A stretch of DNA of 64,000 bases, from positions 7,936,001 to 8,000,000 of the forward strand of contig NZ_CP036274.1 in assembly GCF_007747655.1 (NCBI RefSeq), written 5' to 3'. Source of the stretch: Anatilimnocola aggregata. GTDB lineage: Bacteria; Planctomycetota; Planctomycetia; Pirellulales; Pirellulaceae. The position numbers were made by a program, and so were the translations under genes. Position 1 is the first letter of the stretch. Every line of letters begins with the position of its first letter. Shown here one piece after another: positions 34,244 through 43,266 of the stretch. The notes under the pieces are model-generated. The model made no database searches and was not told the origin of the DNA. It saw only the letters and a list, made by a program, of their open reading frames with translations.

Positions 34244-35444
34244 ATTCGGCGCTGGCAACGCGAATGGTGTGCTGTGCCGAAAGTGACGAAGTCTGTTCAA
34301 TAGCGCCGGGCGGCAGAATCTCCGGTTCATCGCTGCCCGGACGCGAACTGACCACCAACACGCAGGCCGATGCAGGGAGTTCAGCTTCTAATTTCGCGCC
34401 AGCGGCAGACCGATGATCGTTCGTTTCGCTCTTGAGCAATGCCAGCTGGGCCAGGACTTCTTCCAGAAACACGGGCGAACGCGAACCCACCCAACACTGC
34501 TGCTCGGCACTGGCGATCAAAACCGCCAATTGACCCACGTCGCGCTGGGCCAGATCTGCCAGCGCGGTGCAGACGAAACTAATCGCACCTTCGAGCCGAG
34601 CTTGCTCGCCAGCAGTGGGAGTTGGAGGCAAGTAAGGATCGAGCACGATGGCTACCATCCGACTCGCTTCGCGCTCGAACTGCTTGACCATCGGTCGCCC
34701 CGCGCGGGCTGTCGTGCGCCAGTGCAGCCAGCGAGTACTATCTCCCGCTTGCCACGGGCGAACCGCAAAGAAGTCGCCGTCGCTGGCCCGCTGTCGCAAT
34801 TGCGGCTCTCCTTCACCACTGATGGCAGCAGCAATTCGATGCGTCCACTCGGCACTCAAGCGGCCGATGCGCGGCAAGATCAGCACCGCGCGCGGCACGG
34901 CAATCAGCACCTCAGCTTCGACCAGACCAAGCGGAAAGCAAGTTCGCAGGCGAACCGCAGGCGAGCGGTATTGGCCGCGGCGCGAAAAGACCAGTTCATA
35001 GTGAACGCGGACCGATTCGCCGGGGCCCAGGTGCGGGCAAAACGTCGTCGCCACCGTCTGCACCGAGTGAAACAATTCGGCCACGTCACGCAGGCGGGCA
35101 AACAGCGGGGTCACTCCGGCGGGCGGAACCGAGCGATCCATCGTCCAGCGATCTTCGACAGTTAACAGCCAGGCGGCAAACCAGCGGCGCTCATTGCTGA
35201 TCTCGAACTCGGCAATCAACGGCTGCCCGGCATGCACCGCGCGAAACGGCAGCGGGCGGATTGAAACGCCGCGCATGCTGGCCAGCGACAACCGCCAGTT
35301 GATTAGCAGCGGGGCCAGCATCATGCCGCCCAAGACAACCAGCAAGTTCACGTGGCAAAGCGCTGCGCCGCCGACAATGAAGACGAGCACGGCCAGATAG
35401 TACCAGCCTTCGCGCGTCAGTCGGGCTTGCAGTTGATAGGACAT
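34218..35444 (-). CDS. DUF58-domain membrane protein
   Basis: A 408-residue protein with two N-terminal membrane helices (about 16-45). The DUF58 core carries the hallmark DGDFFAVRPWQAGDSTRWLHWRTTARAG at about 230-258, then FEREASRMVAIVLDPYL with the start of a VWA-like fold. DUF58 proteins are nearly always encoded with a MoxR ATPase, as here (45 bases downstream of it), and are thought to act in assembly or quality control of metalloenzymes or membrane complexes. The usual VWA and BatA-like genes are not present. Its 3' end runs 26 bases into the convergent histidine kinase gene. Confidence 0.88.
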   Translation of the reverse strand: MSYQLQARLTREGWYYLAVLVFIVGGAALCHVNLLVVLGGMMLAPLLINWRLSLASMRGVSIRPLPFRAVHAGQPLIAEFEISNERRWFAAWLLTVEDRWTMDRSVPPAGVTPLFARLRDVAELFHSVQTVATTFCPHLGPGESVRVHYELVFSRRGQYRSPAVRLRTCFPLGLVEAEVLIAVPRAVLILPRIGRLSAEWTHRIAAAISGEGEPQLRQRASDGDFFAVRPWQAGDSTRWLHWRTTARAGRPMVKQFEREASRMVAIVLDPYLPPTPTAGEQARLEGAISFVCTALADLAQRDVGQLAVLIASAEQQCWVGSRSPVFLEEVLAQLALLKSETNDHRSAAGAKLEAELPASACVLVVSSRPGSDEPEILPPGAIEQTSSLSAQHTIRVASAEFSSLYSLE

Positions 35445-35489
35445 AATTTCGTAGGCCGACGACTGAGCAGGGGGCAGCTCCAGAAATCG

Positions 35490-36473
35490 CTAGCGCGGCA
35501 CGGCCACCTGGTCGGTTAGGCGGCGAATGATCCCTTCGGCCGCTTCGCGGTGCGACGTGCGAGCGAGCCCCTTGAGGAGCACGCGATGAGCAAACACAGC
35601 AGGCGTTAAGCGTTTGATATCGTCGGGAATCACAAAGGTGCGCCCTTCGATCAAGGCCAACGACTGGGCCGCCCGATACAAACTGAGCGCGCCGCGCGTA
35701 CTCACACCGACACGCAGTTCGGCACATTGCCGCGTGAGATGAACGATCTCCAGCAGGTAGTCGCCGAGCGAATCGTCCACGCGCACTTGCCGCACGGCTT
35801 GCTGCAGTTGCAGAATCTGTTCGCCCGTCACGGCGGGCTGCAAATCTTGCACAGGCTCGCCCAAGCGATGGCTCGACAGCACGCGCCGCTCGTCGGCAGC
35901 GTTCGGATAGCCCACCGAGATGCGAACCAGAAACCGGTCGAGCTGACTCTCGGGAAGGGCGTAAGTCCCTTCGTATTCGTAAGGGTTTTGCGTGGCAATG
36001 ACCAGAAACGGCACAGGCAGCTGCATGGTCTGGCCATCGACCGAAACTTGACCTTCGCTCATTGCTTCGAGCAGCGCGCTTTGCGTGCGGGGTGGAGCCC
36101 GGTTCACTTCGTCGGCGAGCACGATGTTGGCGAAGATGGGCCCGCGATGAAACACGAACTTCGCGTCCTTCGCGTCATAAACGGTGCTCCCCAGAATGTC
36201 GCTGGGGAGCAGATCGGGGGTGAACTGTAGCCGACAAAAATGCCCGGAAACACTCTTGGCTAAAGCCTTTGCCACGAGAGTCTTGCCCACGCCTGGCACA
36301 TCTTCCAGCAGCACATGCTCGCCCGACAAAAGCGCGACGAGACACATCCGCACCACTTCGGGCTTACCCAGCACCACGCTGCAAATGTTCTTTTCGAGTC
36401 GCGCTACCAGCTCAGCGATAGTGGCCTGCGGTCCAGTGGCCGTTCGAGCAGCAGGAGAGGTGGCAACGTTCAT
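35490..36473 (-). CDS. MoxR-family AAA+ ATPase
   Basis: A 327-residue chaperone-like AAA+ ATPase. Walker A (EDVPGVGKTLVAKAL) lies at about 55-65, Walker B (LADEVNRAPP) at about 110-120, sensor 1 in FLVIATQNPYEYEGTYALPESQLDRF, and the C-terminal lid follows. MoxR ATPases help insert cofactors or mature protein complexes together with a DUF58/VWA partner, and the DUF58 gene follows directly. ATG 36473 (MNVATSP) starts the conserved region; the open frame further upstream is Ser/Arg-rich and looks non-coding. Confidence 0.92.
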   Translation of the reverse strand: MNVATSPAARTATGPQATIAELVARLEKNICSVVLGKPEVVRMCLVALLSGEHVLLEDVPGVGKTLVAKALAKSVSGHFCRLQFTPDLLPSDILGSTVYDAKDAKFVFHRGPIFANIVLADEVNRAPPRTQSALLEAMSEGQVSVDGQTMQLPVPFLVIATQNPYEYEGTYALPESQLDRFLVRISVGYPNAADERRVLSSHRLGEPVQDLQPAVTGEQILQLQQAVRQVRVDDSLGDYLLEIVHLTRQCAELRVGVSTRGALSLYRAAQSLALIEGRTFVIPDDIKRLTPAVFAHRVLLKGLARTSHREAAEGIIRRLTDQVAVPR

Positions 36474-36549
36474 GCAGAGAAGTACTTCCAAATAGACGGG
36501 CCAAGCGACTCTTGCATTCTGACTGAACAGGCCCCGCACCGCCATCCTA

Positions 36550-37065
36550 TCAATTGCGGGGATCGACCTTGATGACGATCTTTCGCACCTGTTGCTCGGT
36601 GGGGCCGGAGAGGTGTGAAGATAGCGTGAAGTCGCTGGCGGGGTCATCGCTGACGGCGACACCGGGCATGTGAGCATCGTGGGGGCCGAAGACGGTAAAG
36701 AAGCTGGCAGGCACCAGGACGAAATCGCCCGGATCGCTGGCCGAACCGGCGAAAAAGCCCACGTCCTTGGTCGCATCGTGAGGTTCGGTAACCGTCAGGC
36801 GCGAGCGTGCAGCCCAGCCCATCCGTTCGACGCCGCGGGCGACGAATTGCACGTCCCAGTACCGCTCGTGGGCTTCGAACTTGCCGACCGAGCGCGGTTT
36901 GGGAGTGTACTCCTGCACGAGGGCGAACAGTTTGTCCCCCTCTAGTTCGTGCTTGCCGAGCGGCAGGTTGAGGACGTCAGCAGAGCGCAAAAAGTCGAAG
37001 GCCTGGGCGAACCGCGGTCCCAGTCCTTGGTACAGATCGGCCCGGGAAAGGTGGTCGATAATCAT
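36550..37065 (-). CDS. YhcH/YjgK/YiaL-family (DUF386) protein
   Basis: A 171-residue cupin-like protein of the family that includes the beta subunit of the Ebg galactosidase and YhcH of sialic-acid operons. Conserved metal-binding blocks are visible: FEAHERYWDVQFVARG and FFTVFGPHDAHMPGVA. Members act on sugar anomers or as accessory proteins in sugar catabolism. The gene stands alone: the MoxR gene starts 76 bases downstream, and no sugar gene is near. It begins right beside the repeat-rich gene-free region. Confidence 0.87.
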   Translation of the reverse strand: MIIDHLSRADLYQGLGPRFAQAFDFLRSADVLNLPLGKHELEGDKLFALVQEYTPKPRSVGKFEAHERYWDVQFVARGVERMGWAARSRLTVTEPHDATKDVGFFAGSASDPGDFVLVPASFFTVFGPHDAHMPGVAVSDDPASDFTLSSHLSGPTEQQVRKIVIKVDPRN

Positions 37066-37140
37066 GGTCGGTGTCTCGTCAGCAGAATGAATTCCGGATT
37101 CAAAGCGGGTCTATCATACCGCAGCCCCGCGCGCCTTGCC

Positions 37141-37170
37141 GGGCTGGGAGAGCGTTCGCTCCAGCCCTTT
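37141..37170. repeat. Hairpin GGGCTGG...CCAGCCC
   Basis: GGGCTGG-GAG-AGCG-TT-CGCT-CCAGCCC (37141-37167) forms an eleven-pair stem with a three-base bulge, followed by TTT. It lies about 75 bases before the YhcH-like gene on the other strand, so it is upstream of that gene rather than after it, and is more likely a repeat element than a terminator. Confidence 0.6.
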
Positions 37171-37305
37171 CTGAGGTGACCCGAAACGCGAATCGGCCTC
37201 GGCGTCCGCAGCTCTAAGGACTGGCGTGGATAGTTAGAAGATGCGGTAGCCGTTCCCGCCAGCATGATGTCGGGGATACTGACCCTCGGTTTTGCCGCAT
37301 TTCAG

Positions 37306-37476
37306 GTAACCCGAAGCGTGAGCGAGGCGCGTGCTTATCGCGGTTAAGAGCCGTCGCGAGAGTTAGACCATTCGAAGTTGCCCGCGCTATGGTGCTGCGA
37401 TAGTCATCCCAACGCATTGCGAGAGACTTGCACTTCCTTGCCTCACGCTCGCTTTCCTCGCTGACGCTTCGGGTTT
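37306..37476. repeat. Inverted repeat (CCCGACGCGT-AGCGAGGGG family), variant copy
   Basis: Arms GTAACCCGAAGCGTGAGCGA-GG (37306-37327) and CCTCGCTGACGCTTCGGGTT-T (37456-37476) are reverse complements apart from a few bases, with 128 bases between. The family at 16059-16151 and 54103-54196 has CGACGC where this one has CGAAGC. Confidence 0.65.
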
Positions 37477-38188
37477 CCTAAAGAAGTGCCAGCGTGGATG
37501 GTCAGAAAATGCTGCTTGCAGGGACCAAACTAGTCACGGGCCAAGCGTCTAATGTTGGCGAGCAGCTCCTTTTCAATTTGGTAGCAGATGTGTGTTAATT
37601 ACGTGGATTTTCGTTGGCAAAGAGGAAAGTTATGTCGCCCGGTTGCTGATGACTAACGGAACATACCGCTCCACTAACTCGCTCCGGCTTCGCTTGACGT
37701 GATGGATTGCCAAGCGGTGATGGGAGGGGATTTTTAGTGGAAATTTCCGGAAATCGATTTTGGCGGTTTGGCTGCGAATTTCCGCTATCAAATTGGCATA
37801 ACCGATTACTGAATTGCATCTTACGATCCAAACAAGGAACTGCGAAAAAATGCGAATTACGGAAATTTCCACAGCCCCGTTGGCTGGTGTTTGGTGGGCT
37901 GTTCAAGCCGATTCCATTGCCGATTTAGGGCGGGTAAGAAGCCCTGAGCGAAGGCGCGATTGTGGCAGGATTCCGGAAATTTTTGCCTGACGAAATCAAC
38001 CAACTGGCGGCGGGAACATGCGTAGCTTGCAGTGGCAATAGCTAGCAACCAGAATGTTACTCTTGCAAATCAACATAATGATCTTTCTGTCGAGATGACG
38101 ATGGTGATTCGCAGGGGCGGAGTCGTCGCGAACCAAAGGCGCGCTGACTCAGCCGCGTACACGTCAACGTGCCACGCAATGATTGATC

Positions 38189-40003
38189 ATGATGCTGCTT
38201 GCCGCCTTCGATCCGAGATTCATCTGGAACTACCTGCCCTTTACGCAGGGGCAGTTTACGCTGTCGCTGGTCTTGGGCACGCTTGGTTTGCTCACGTTCA
38301 CCAATCTGGCTCCCGACGTGGTGCTGATTTTGGGGGTGTGCCTGCTGGTGCTGATGGGCATTCTGACGCCCGGCGAAGCCCTCTCGGGCATGTCGAACGA
38401 GGGGATGATTACGGTCGCGATTCTGTTTGTGGTCGGAGCCGGGGTGCAGCAAACCGGAGGCGTCGATTGGATCGCCAAGCGAATCTTCGGGCGGCCGAAG
38501 ACTGCCCTCTCGGCCATTTCGCGACTCGTCTTTCCGACGATGTTCTTCAGCGCATTCATGAACAACACGCCCCTGGTGGCGATGCTTATTCCTGCCGTCG
38601 GCGACCTGGCCCGCCGCGAACGAATTCCTGCCTCGAAGTTGATGATTCCACTTAGCTATGCCGCGATTCTGGGTGGCACCTGCACTTTGATTGGCACCAG
38701 CACCAACCTGGTGGTGCAAGGCATGTGGATTAAGGAAGGTCATCCCGCGCTGGGAATGTTCGATATCACTTGGGTCGGCTTGCCGGCCGCGCTGATCGGG
38801 GCGTTGTACATCATCTTTGCAGCCCACTTTCTGCTTCCCGATCGTCGCCCGGCCGTCAGCACGACCGACGACCCGCGTGAGTACACCGTTGAGATGCACG
38901 TGCAGCCCGGCAGTCCGCTGGCGGGAAAGTCGATCGAGAACGCGGGACTGCGACACTTGCCGGGGCTGTTCCTGGCCGAGATCGAGCGGGAAGGTGTCGT
39001 TATTCCTGCCGTTTCGCCGCAAGAGATTTTGCATGGCGGCGACCGGCTGCTGTTCGTGGGTAATGTAGAGTCAGTGGTCGAGTTGCAGAAGATTCGCGGC
39101 CTGGCTCCAGCAACCGACGAAGTCTTCAAGCTGTCGGCACCTCGTCCGCAGCGGTGCTTGATCGAAGCGGTGGTTAGCAACACGTGCCCGTTTGTCGGCA
39201 GCACCATTCGCGAGTCGCGTTTCCGCAATCACTACAACGCAGTGGTTGTCGCCGTTGCCCGCAATGGTGTGAGGCTGCATCAGAAGATCGGCGATATCAT
39301 TCTCAAGCCGGGCGACGTGCTGCTGGTCGAGGCGCATCCGTCGTTCGCCGAACAGCAACGAAGTTCGCGAGATTTCTTTCTCGTTTCGACCGTCGAGAAT
39401 TCGACGCCACCTCATCATGAGAAAGCGCTGATTGCAACTGGCCTGCTGATGATGCTGGTGTTCCTCACCACGATCGAAGTTCTGCCAGTGGTCGTTGCTG
39501 CGTTTCTGGTTGCCGGGCTGATGATCCTCACGCGGTGCCTTTCCGTCGAGAATGCTCGCAAGAGCATCAACTGGGAAGTACTGCTGGCCATTGCGGCAGC
39601 TTTCGCCTTGGGCAAGGCCCTGGAGGTCAGCGGCGCGGCGAAGCAGGTGGCCGACGGACTATTATCGCTGGCAGGGACGAATCCTTGGCTGGCACTGGTG
39701 ATCATCTATTTCACGACCGTAACCGTGACCGAGCTCATCACCAACACTGCTGCGGCGGCACTGATGTTCCCCTTCGCCATGGCCACCGCCTCCAACCTGG
39801 GGGTCAACCCGATGCCCTTCGTGATTGTGATCATGATGGGTGCTTCGGCCGGCTTTGCGACCCCGATCGGGTACCAGACGAATCTGATGGTCTACGGCCC
39901 GGGTGGCTATCGCTTCAGCGACTATGTGCGCGTCGGCCTGCCCCTTGATATCTTGATTGGCATCGTGACGATCATCATCACGCCGTGGATTTTTCCGTTC
40001 TAA
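38189..40003 (+). CDS. SLC13-type permease with two RCK_C domains
   Basis: A 604-residue inner-membrane protein. Helices in the N-terminal third carry FFSAFMNNTPLVAMLIPAV; the second half carries the matching ELITNTAAAALMFPFAMATA. These are the two SNT-type substrate and sodium sites of the DASS/SLC13 family. Between them (about 213-390) sit two RCK_C (TrkA-C) domains, each with the pattern GSPLAGKSI...GGDRLLFVG and CPFVGSTIRESRFRN...PGDVLLVEA. Such proteins are often annotated as sulfate or dicarboxylate permeases. ATG 38189 (or 38192) is preferred to TTG 38183; no strong ribosome-binding site is seen. Confidence 0.9.
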   Translation: MMLLAAFDPRFIWNYLPFTQGQFTLSLVLGTLGLLTFTNLAPDVVLILGVCLLVLMGILTPGEALSGMSNEGMITVAILFVVGAGVQQTGGVDWIAKRIFGRPKTALSAISRLVFPTMFFSAFMNNTPLVAMLIPAVGDLARRERIPASKLMIPLSYAAILGGTCTLIGTSTNLVVQGMWIKEGHPALGMFDITWVGLPAALIGALYIIFAAHFLLPDRRPAVSTTDDPREYTVEMHVQPGSPLAGKSIENAGLRHLPGLFLAEIEREGVVIPAVSPQEILHGGDRLLFVGNVESVVELQKIRGLAPATDEVFKLSAPRPQRCLIEAVVSNTCPFVGSTIRESRFRNHYNAVVVAVARNGVRLHQKIGDIILKPGDVLLVEAHPSFAEQQRSSRDFFLVSTVENSTPPHHEKALIATGLLMMLVFLTTIEVLPVVVAAFLVAGLMILTRCLSVENARKSINWEVLLAIAAAFALGKALEVSGAAKQVADGLLSLAGTNPWLALVIIYFTTVTVTELITNTAAAALMFPFAMATASNLGVNPMPFVIVIMMGASAGFATPIGYQTNLMVYGPGGYRFSDYVRVGLPLDILIGIVTIIITPWIFPF

Positions 40004-40127
40004 TAAACCCTCCTGATTCGCCAACAAAGAAAAATCTCGAAAAAACTCTTGTCCAGAGTTTTCTCCCTGGGTATTCTGCGGCGTCCCTCTCCTTGCACCA
40101 TTCGGTCGTTTCTTGGGAGAGTTTGTT

Positions 40128-41087
40128 ATGCGGTCTGGCCGGTTTCGTCGACCTGTGTGCGCGGTAGCGAACCGCGGTTTTACTTTGGTCGAATTGCTAG
40201 TGGTCATTGCGATCATTGGGGTGCTGGTGGCGCTCCTGTTGCCGGCGGTTCAAGCGGCCCGCGAATCGGCCCGCCGATCGACTTGCCAGAACAACCTCAA
40301 GCAGCATGTTCTGTCGTTGCATAACTTCGAAGATGCCTATCTTCAGTTGCCACCGATGGTGTCGGCTGGCTGGACTTCTGCCCACGCCACGCAAGAGAAG
40401 TTTAAGGGAGCCATTGGTTTTACGTTCTTTACCTGGCTGTTGCCGTACATCGAACAGAAGCCGCTGTACGATGCATCGGCAATGAATGTGGGAACCGTGG
40501 TAAACGGGCGAACGGTTTATTTCACGCCAATCAAGGCTCATCTCTGTCCGAGCGAGATCAGTGCTCCCAAAGGAATTGGAACCACGACCAACGCCAGTGC
40601 CAACACGTGGGCGACGAGCAACTATGCCGGCAATTACTACGTGCTTGGCAATCCGTCGGGCACGACGGTCGCCCAATGCCGAGAGGGGCAATCGCGCCTG
40701 GCCAGCCTTGTCGATGGCACTAGCAACACGATTGTTTTGGCAGAGCGCTATGGTATTTGCGGTAACACGGGAGTCGTCAACAGTAGCGGCACAAACGGCA
40801 ATCTGTGGTGCGATTCGAACCTCAATTGGCGGCCCGTGTTTTGTTTGAATCCATCCAAAGAGCCGGCCCTAGCGACCGGAGCTTATCCGCCGTGCGCCAA
40901 GTTTCAGCAGTCGCCGCATTGGTACAACAACTGCGAATATTTGCGGACACAAACACCCCATCCCGGCGGCATCATCGTCGCCATGGCCGACGGCAGCGTG
41001 AAATCGATTCCGCACTCGATTGCCGATGCCGTGTGGGCTGCGGCCTGTGATCCCACCGACGGCGTTCCCCTGACAAACTGGCCGTAG
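40128..41087 (+). CDS. DUF1559 prepilin-like protein
   Basis: A 319-residue protein with a type IV prepilin N-terminus: a short basic leader ([17 protein letters not shown]), cleavage between Gly and Phe, then [22 protein letters not shown] with Glu at +5. The rest is the planctomycete DUF1559 domain ([24 protein letters not shown], a C-terminal [17 protein letters not shown]). These proteins occur in very many copies per planctomycete genome; their cellular role is not established but the pilin start points to a membrane pseudopilin. ATG 40128 has GGGAGA eight bases upstream. Confidence 0.93.
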   Translation: MRSGRFRRPVCAVANRGFTLVELLVVIAIIGVLVALLLPAVQAARESARRSTCQNNLKQHVLSLHNFEDAYLQLPPMVSAGWTSAHATQEKFKGAIGFTFFTWLLPYIEQKPLYDASAMNVGTVVNGRTVYFTPIKAHLCPSEISAPKGIGTTTNASANTWATSNYAGNYYVLGNPSGTTVAQCREGQSRLASLVDGTSNTIVLAERYGICGNTGVVNSSGTNGNLWCDSNLNWRPVFCLNPSKEPALATGAYPPCAKFQQSPHWYNNCEYLRTQTPHPGGIIVAMADGSVKSIPHSIADAVWAAACDPTDGVPLTNWP

Positions 41088-41199
41088 AGCGTTTTACGGT
41101 ACTCTGCTGGAAACGATTGACACCTGAGCACGCGACCGTTCAGTTAGGAACATCGTGCGTGTATCGCCCGCCTTCCTCTCCGCCTGCCTGGAGCCACTC

Positions 41200-42576
41200 A
41201 TGTCTTGGCATCATTGCCTCTGTTCGTTGGCGCTATCGCTACTCCTCACGCTGGTCGTGCCGCAATCGATTCTGGCTGCTGATAGTTGGCAAGCAGGGCT
41301 GGCCAAAGTCAACATCACGCCGACGAAATCGATGTGGATGGCCGGCTATGGTGCGCGGAACAAGCCTTCGGAAGGGAAGTTGACCGATCTGTGGGCAAAG
41401 GCGATCGTGCTGCAAGACGCCAGTGGCCACCGGGCACTGGCCATCACGCTCGATCTGGTTGGCATCGACCGGATATTGTCGCAGTCGATCTGTCAGCGGA
41501 TTGAGAAAGAGCACCGGCTGAAGCGTGATCAGGTGGCGCTCTTCTGCTCGCATACACACAGCGGACCCGTGGTGAGCAAGAACCTGAGACCGATGCACGA
41601 GTATCTGCTGCCAGCCGATCAAAAGGAACTGATTGCCGAATATGCCCAAAAACTGGAAGACCAATTGGTGGAGTTGGCAGGGGCAGCCGTGAAAGACATC
41701 CAGCCCGCCAAGCTCAGCTGGGCTAGTGGCAAGGCGACCTTCGCGGTTAATCGCCGTACCAATAAGGAGGCCGAAGTCCCCCAACTGCGCGCGGACGGCA
41801 AAATTCTTGGCCCCAGCGATCACGATGCGCCGGTTTTGGCTGTGCATAACGAACAAGGTGAACTACGCGGCCTGCTGTTTGGCTATGCCTGTCACGCGAC
41901 GGTACTTTCGGGCTATGACTGGTGCGGCGATTGGCCCGGCTATGCCCAGCTGGAACTCGAACAGCGACATCCGGGTTGTCTGGCGCTTTTTTGGGCGGGC
42001 TGTGGTGCCGATCAAAACCCGCTGCCGCGTCGCACGGTGGCGCTGGCCGAGGATTATGGTCGTCAAATGGCTGATGCCGTCGATGCCACCTTGAAGCAAG
42101 CGGGAACTCCGCTCACCGGTTCGCTGAAGACGACCTATCGCGAGCTCGCGGCACCCCTGGGAACGTTGCCGACCAAGGAGGATTTGCAAACCGCCGCCGA
42201 TGGCAAAGATAAATATCAGGCTGCCCGCGCCAAGATGCTGCTGGCCGATATGGCTGCAGGCAAGGCGCTGCGAAGCGACTATCCTTACCCCGTCGCGGTG
42301 TGGCAATTGGGCCCCGACGTACAGTGGGTAATCCTCGGCGGCGAAGTCGTGATCGACTATGCCTTGCGATTGAAGAGCGATCTGCGCGGCACGAAGACTT
42401 GGGTCGCCGGTTATGCCAACGATGTGATGGCCTATATTCCCAGCCGGCGAGTGCTGATTGAAGGAGGCTACGAAGGAGGCGGCTCGATGGTCTATTACGG
42501 GCTGCCAACTATTTGGGCTCCGGAAATTGAAGAGTCGATTGTGAAAGAAGTGCTGCAGCAGGCAAAAACACCATAA
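41200..42576 (+). CDS. Neutral/alkaline ceramidase N-terminal-domain protein
   Basis: A 458-residue secreted protein with a signal peptide (about 1-28) and the fold of the neutral ceramidase N-terminal zinc domain. The mature part opens WQAGLAKVNITPTKSMWMAGYGARNKPSEG, typical of the family. Zinc ligands are likely His118/His120 in SHTHSGP and His232 in GYACHATVLSG, and the closing EVVIDYALRLK block is present. The C-terminal immunoglobulin-like domain of true ceramidases is absent, so this is the short form abundant in planctomycetes, probably hydrolysing an amide in extracellular lipids or glycans. ATG 41200 has TGGAG just upstream; GTG 41155 would add a non-signal stretch. Confidence 0.87.
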   Translation: MSWHHCLCSLALSLLLTLVVPQSILAADSWQAGLAKVNITPTKSMWMAGYGARNKPSEGKLTDLWAKAIVLQDASGHRALAITLDLVGIDRILSQSICQRIEKEHRLKRDQVALFCSHTHSGPVVSKNLRPMHEYLLPADQKELIAEYAQKLEDQLVELAGAAVKDIQPAKLSWASGKATFAVNRRTNKEAEVPQLRADGKILGPSDHDAPVLAVHNEQGELRGLLFGYACHATVLSGYDWCGDWPGYAQLELEQRHPGCLALFWAGCGADQNPLPRRTVALAEDYGRQMADAVDATLKQAGTPLTGSLKTTYRELAAPLGTLPTKEDLQTAADGKDKYQAARAKMLLADMAAGKALRSDYPYPVAVWQLGPDVQWVILGGEVVIDYALRLKSDLRGTKTWVAGYANDVMAYIPSRRVLIEGGYEGGGSMVYYGLPTIWAPEIEESIVKEVLQQAKTP

Positions 42577-42756
42577 ATTCCGCAGCGAAACAGGCTTTGA
42601 CACCGCGCGGTCAGCCAGCTATTCTCCCGACCCACCTGGACTGCCCCACGCAGTCCGTTGAGGATTGGCGTGCACAGATGGCCACGCTTTTCCGAGCTAG
42701 CAGTGTCGACCTCCCCGGCCTGGCAATTTGAGAAATTCCCTTGCGGAGCCCCGCGC

Positions 42757-43152
42757 GTGAACCGATCCTACCCCGAATCGTCTCGCCCCGATTCAACGCA
42801 GCCTAGCGTGCTGCTCGTCGAACCTTCGTCCGAAGCGCGTGAGGTTCTTGCCACGATCCTGCAGTTGCGGGGGCTGCGCATTTTCGAAGCGGACGAACCA
42901 CGTCACGGTCTGGTTATTGCCCGTGCCGAGCGGCCGGATGTGATCGTGCTAGACTTCGATCAACCTTGTGTCGACGATGGAGTGCAGAATGATTTTGCCG
43001 CCGAAACTCGTCACCCTAATACGGGCCTGATCGTGCTTGGCAACAGCCCGCCTCATCGCCAAGCGCAAACCGACCGCTTCGTAGCCAAGCCGTTTCACTA
43101 CGGCCCGCTGGTGCAGGCAATTGAACGACTCGCGGGCAACAAAGCTGCCTAG
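42757..43152 (+). CDS. Single-domain response-regulator receiver protein
   Basis: A 131-residue protein consisting of one receiver (CheY-like) domain. After a 16-residue polar N-terminus come PSVLLVEPSSEAREVLATIL, the probable phospho-acceptor Asp66 in VIVLDFDQP, and the conserved Lys near residue 115 in FVAKPFHYGPL. The first acidic pair is reduced to one residue (Glu22 followed by Pro), so metal binding may be weak. GTG 42757 has GGAG eight bases upstream. It stands alone between the ceramidase-like gene and a glycosyltransferase gene 115 bases on; its kinase is unknown. Confidence 0.8.
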   Translation: MNRSYPESSRPDSTQPSVLLVEPSSEAREVLATILQLRGLRIFEADEPRHGLVIARAERPDVIVLDFDQPCVDDGVQNDFAAETRHPNTGLIVLGNSPPHRQAQTDRFVAKPFHYGPLVQAIERLAGNKAA

Positions 43153-43266
43153 GTAAACTCAACCGCCTCTCCGCGCTGCCACTCTCGCTGCGGTATTCTA
43201 TCGTCGTTGCAAGCTGCGCCTTCGTAGTTGCGGCGTGGTGAATTCAATCTCGCAGAGGACATCGGC

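Larger units (their letters stand above)
37066..38188. other. Gene-free region of 1.1 kb with repeats
   Basis: No convincing gene is found; short frames on both strands (for instance 37595-37906 on the minus strand) lack start signals and family features. The region holds a hairpin (37141-37170), an inverted repeat of the CCCGAAGCGT-AGCGAGG type (37306-37476), a degenerate direct repeat GCGTGGATAGTTAGAAGATG at 37224 and again at 37492 (268 bases apart), and the palindrome GGAAATTTCC at 37740 and 37861. GGAAATTTCC and TTTCCGCTATC also occur in the tandem repeat near 53500-53700. It may be the remnant of a mobile or repeat element. Confidence 0.6.

Noticed and set aside
37595-37906. Minus-strand frames of about 80-103 codons in the gene-free region
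   Set aside because: Asn/Ser-rich low-complexity translations, two competing frames over the same bases, and no ribosome-binding site. They overlap repeated motifs, so they are unlikely to be genes.
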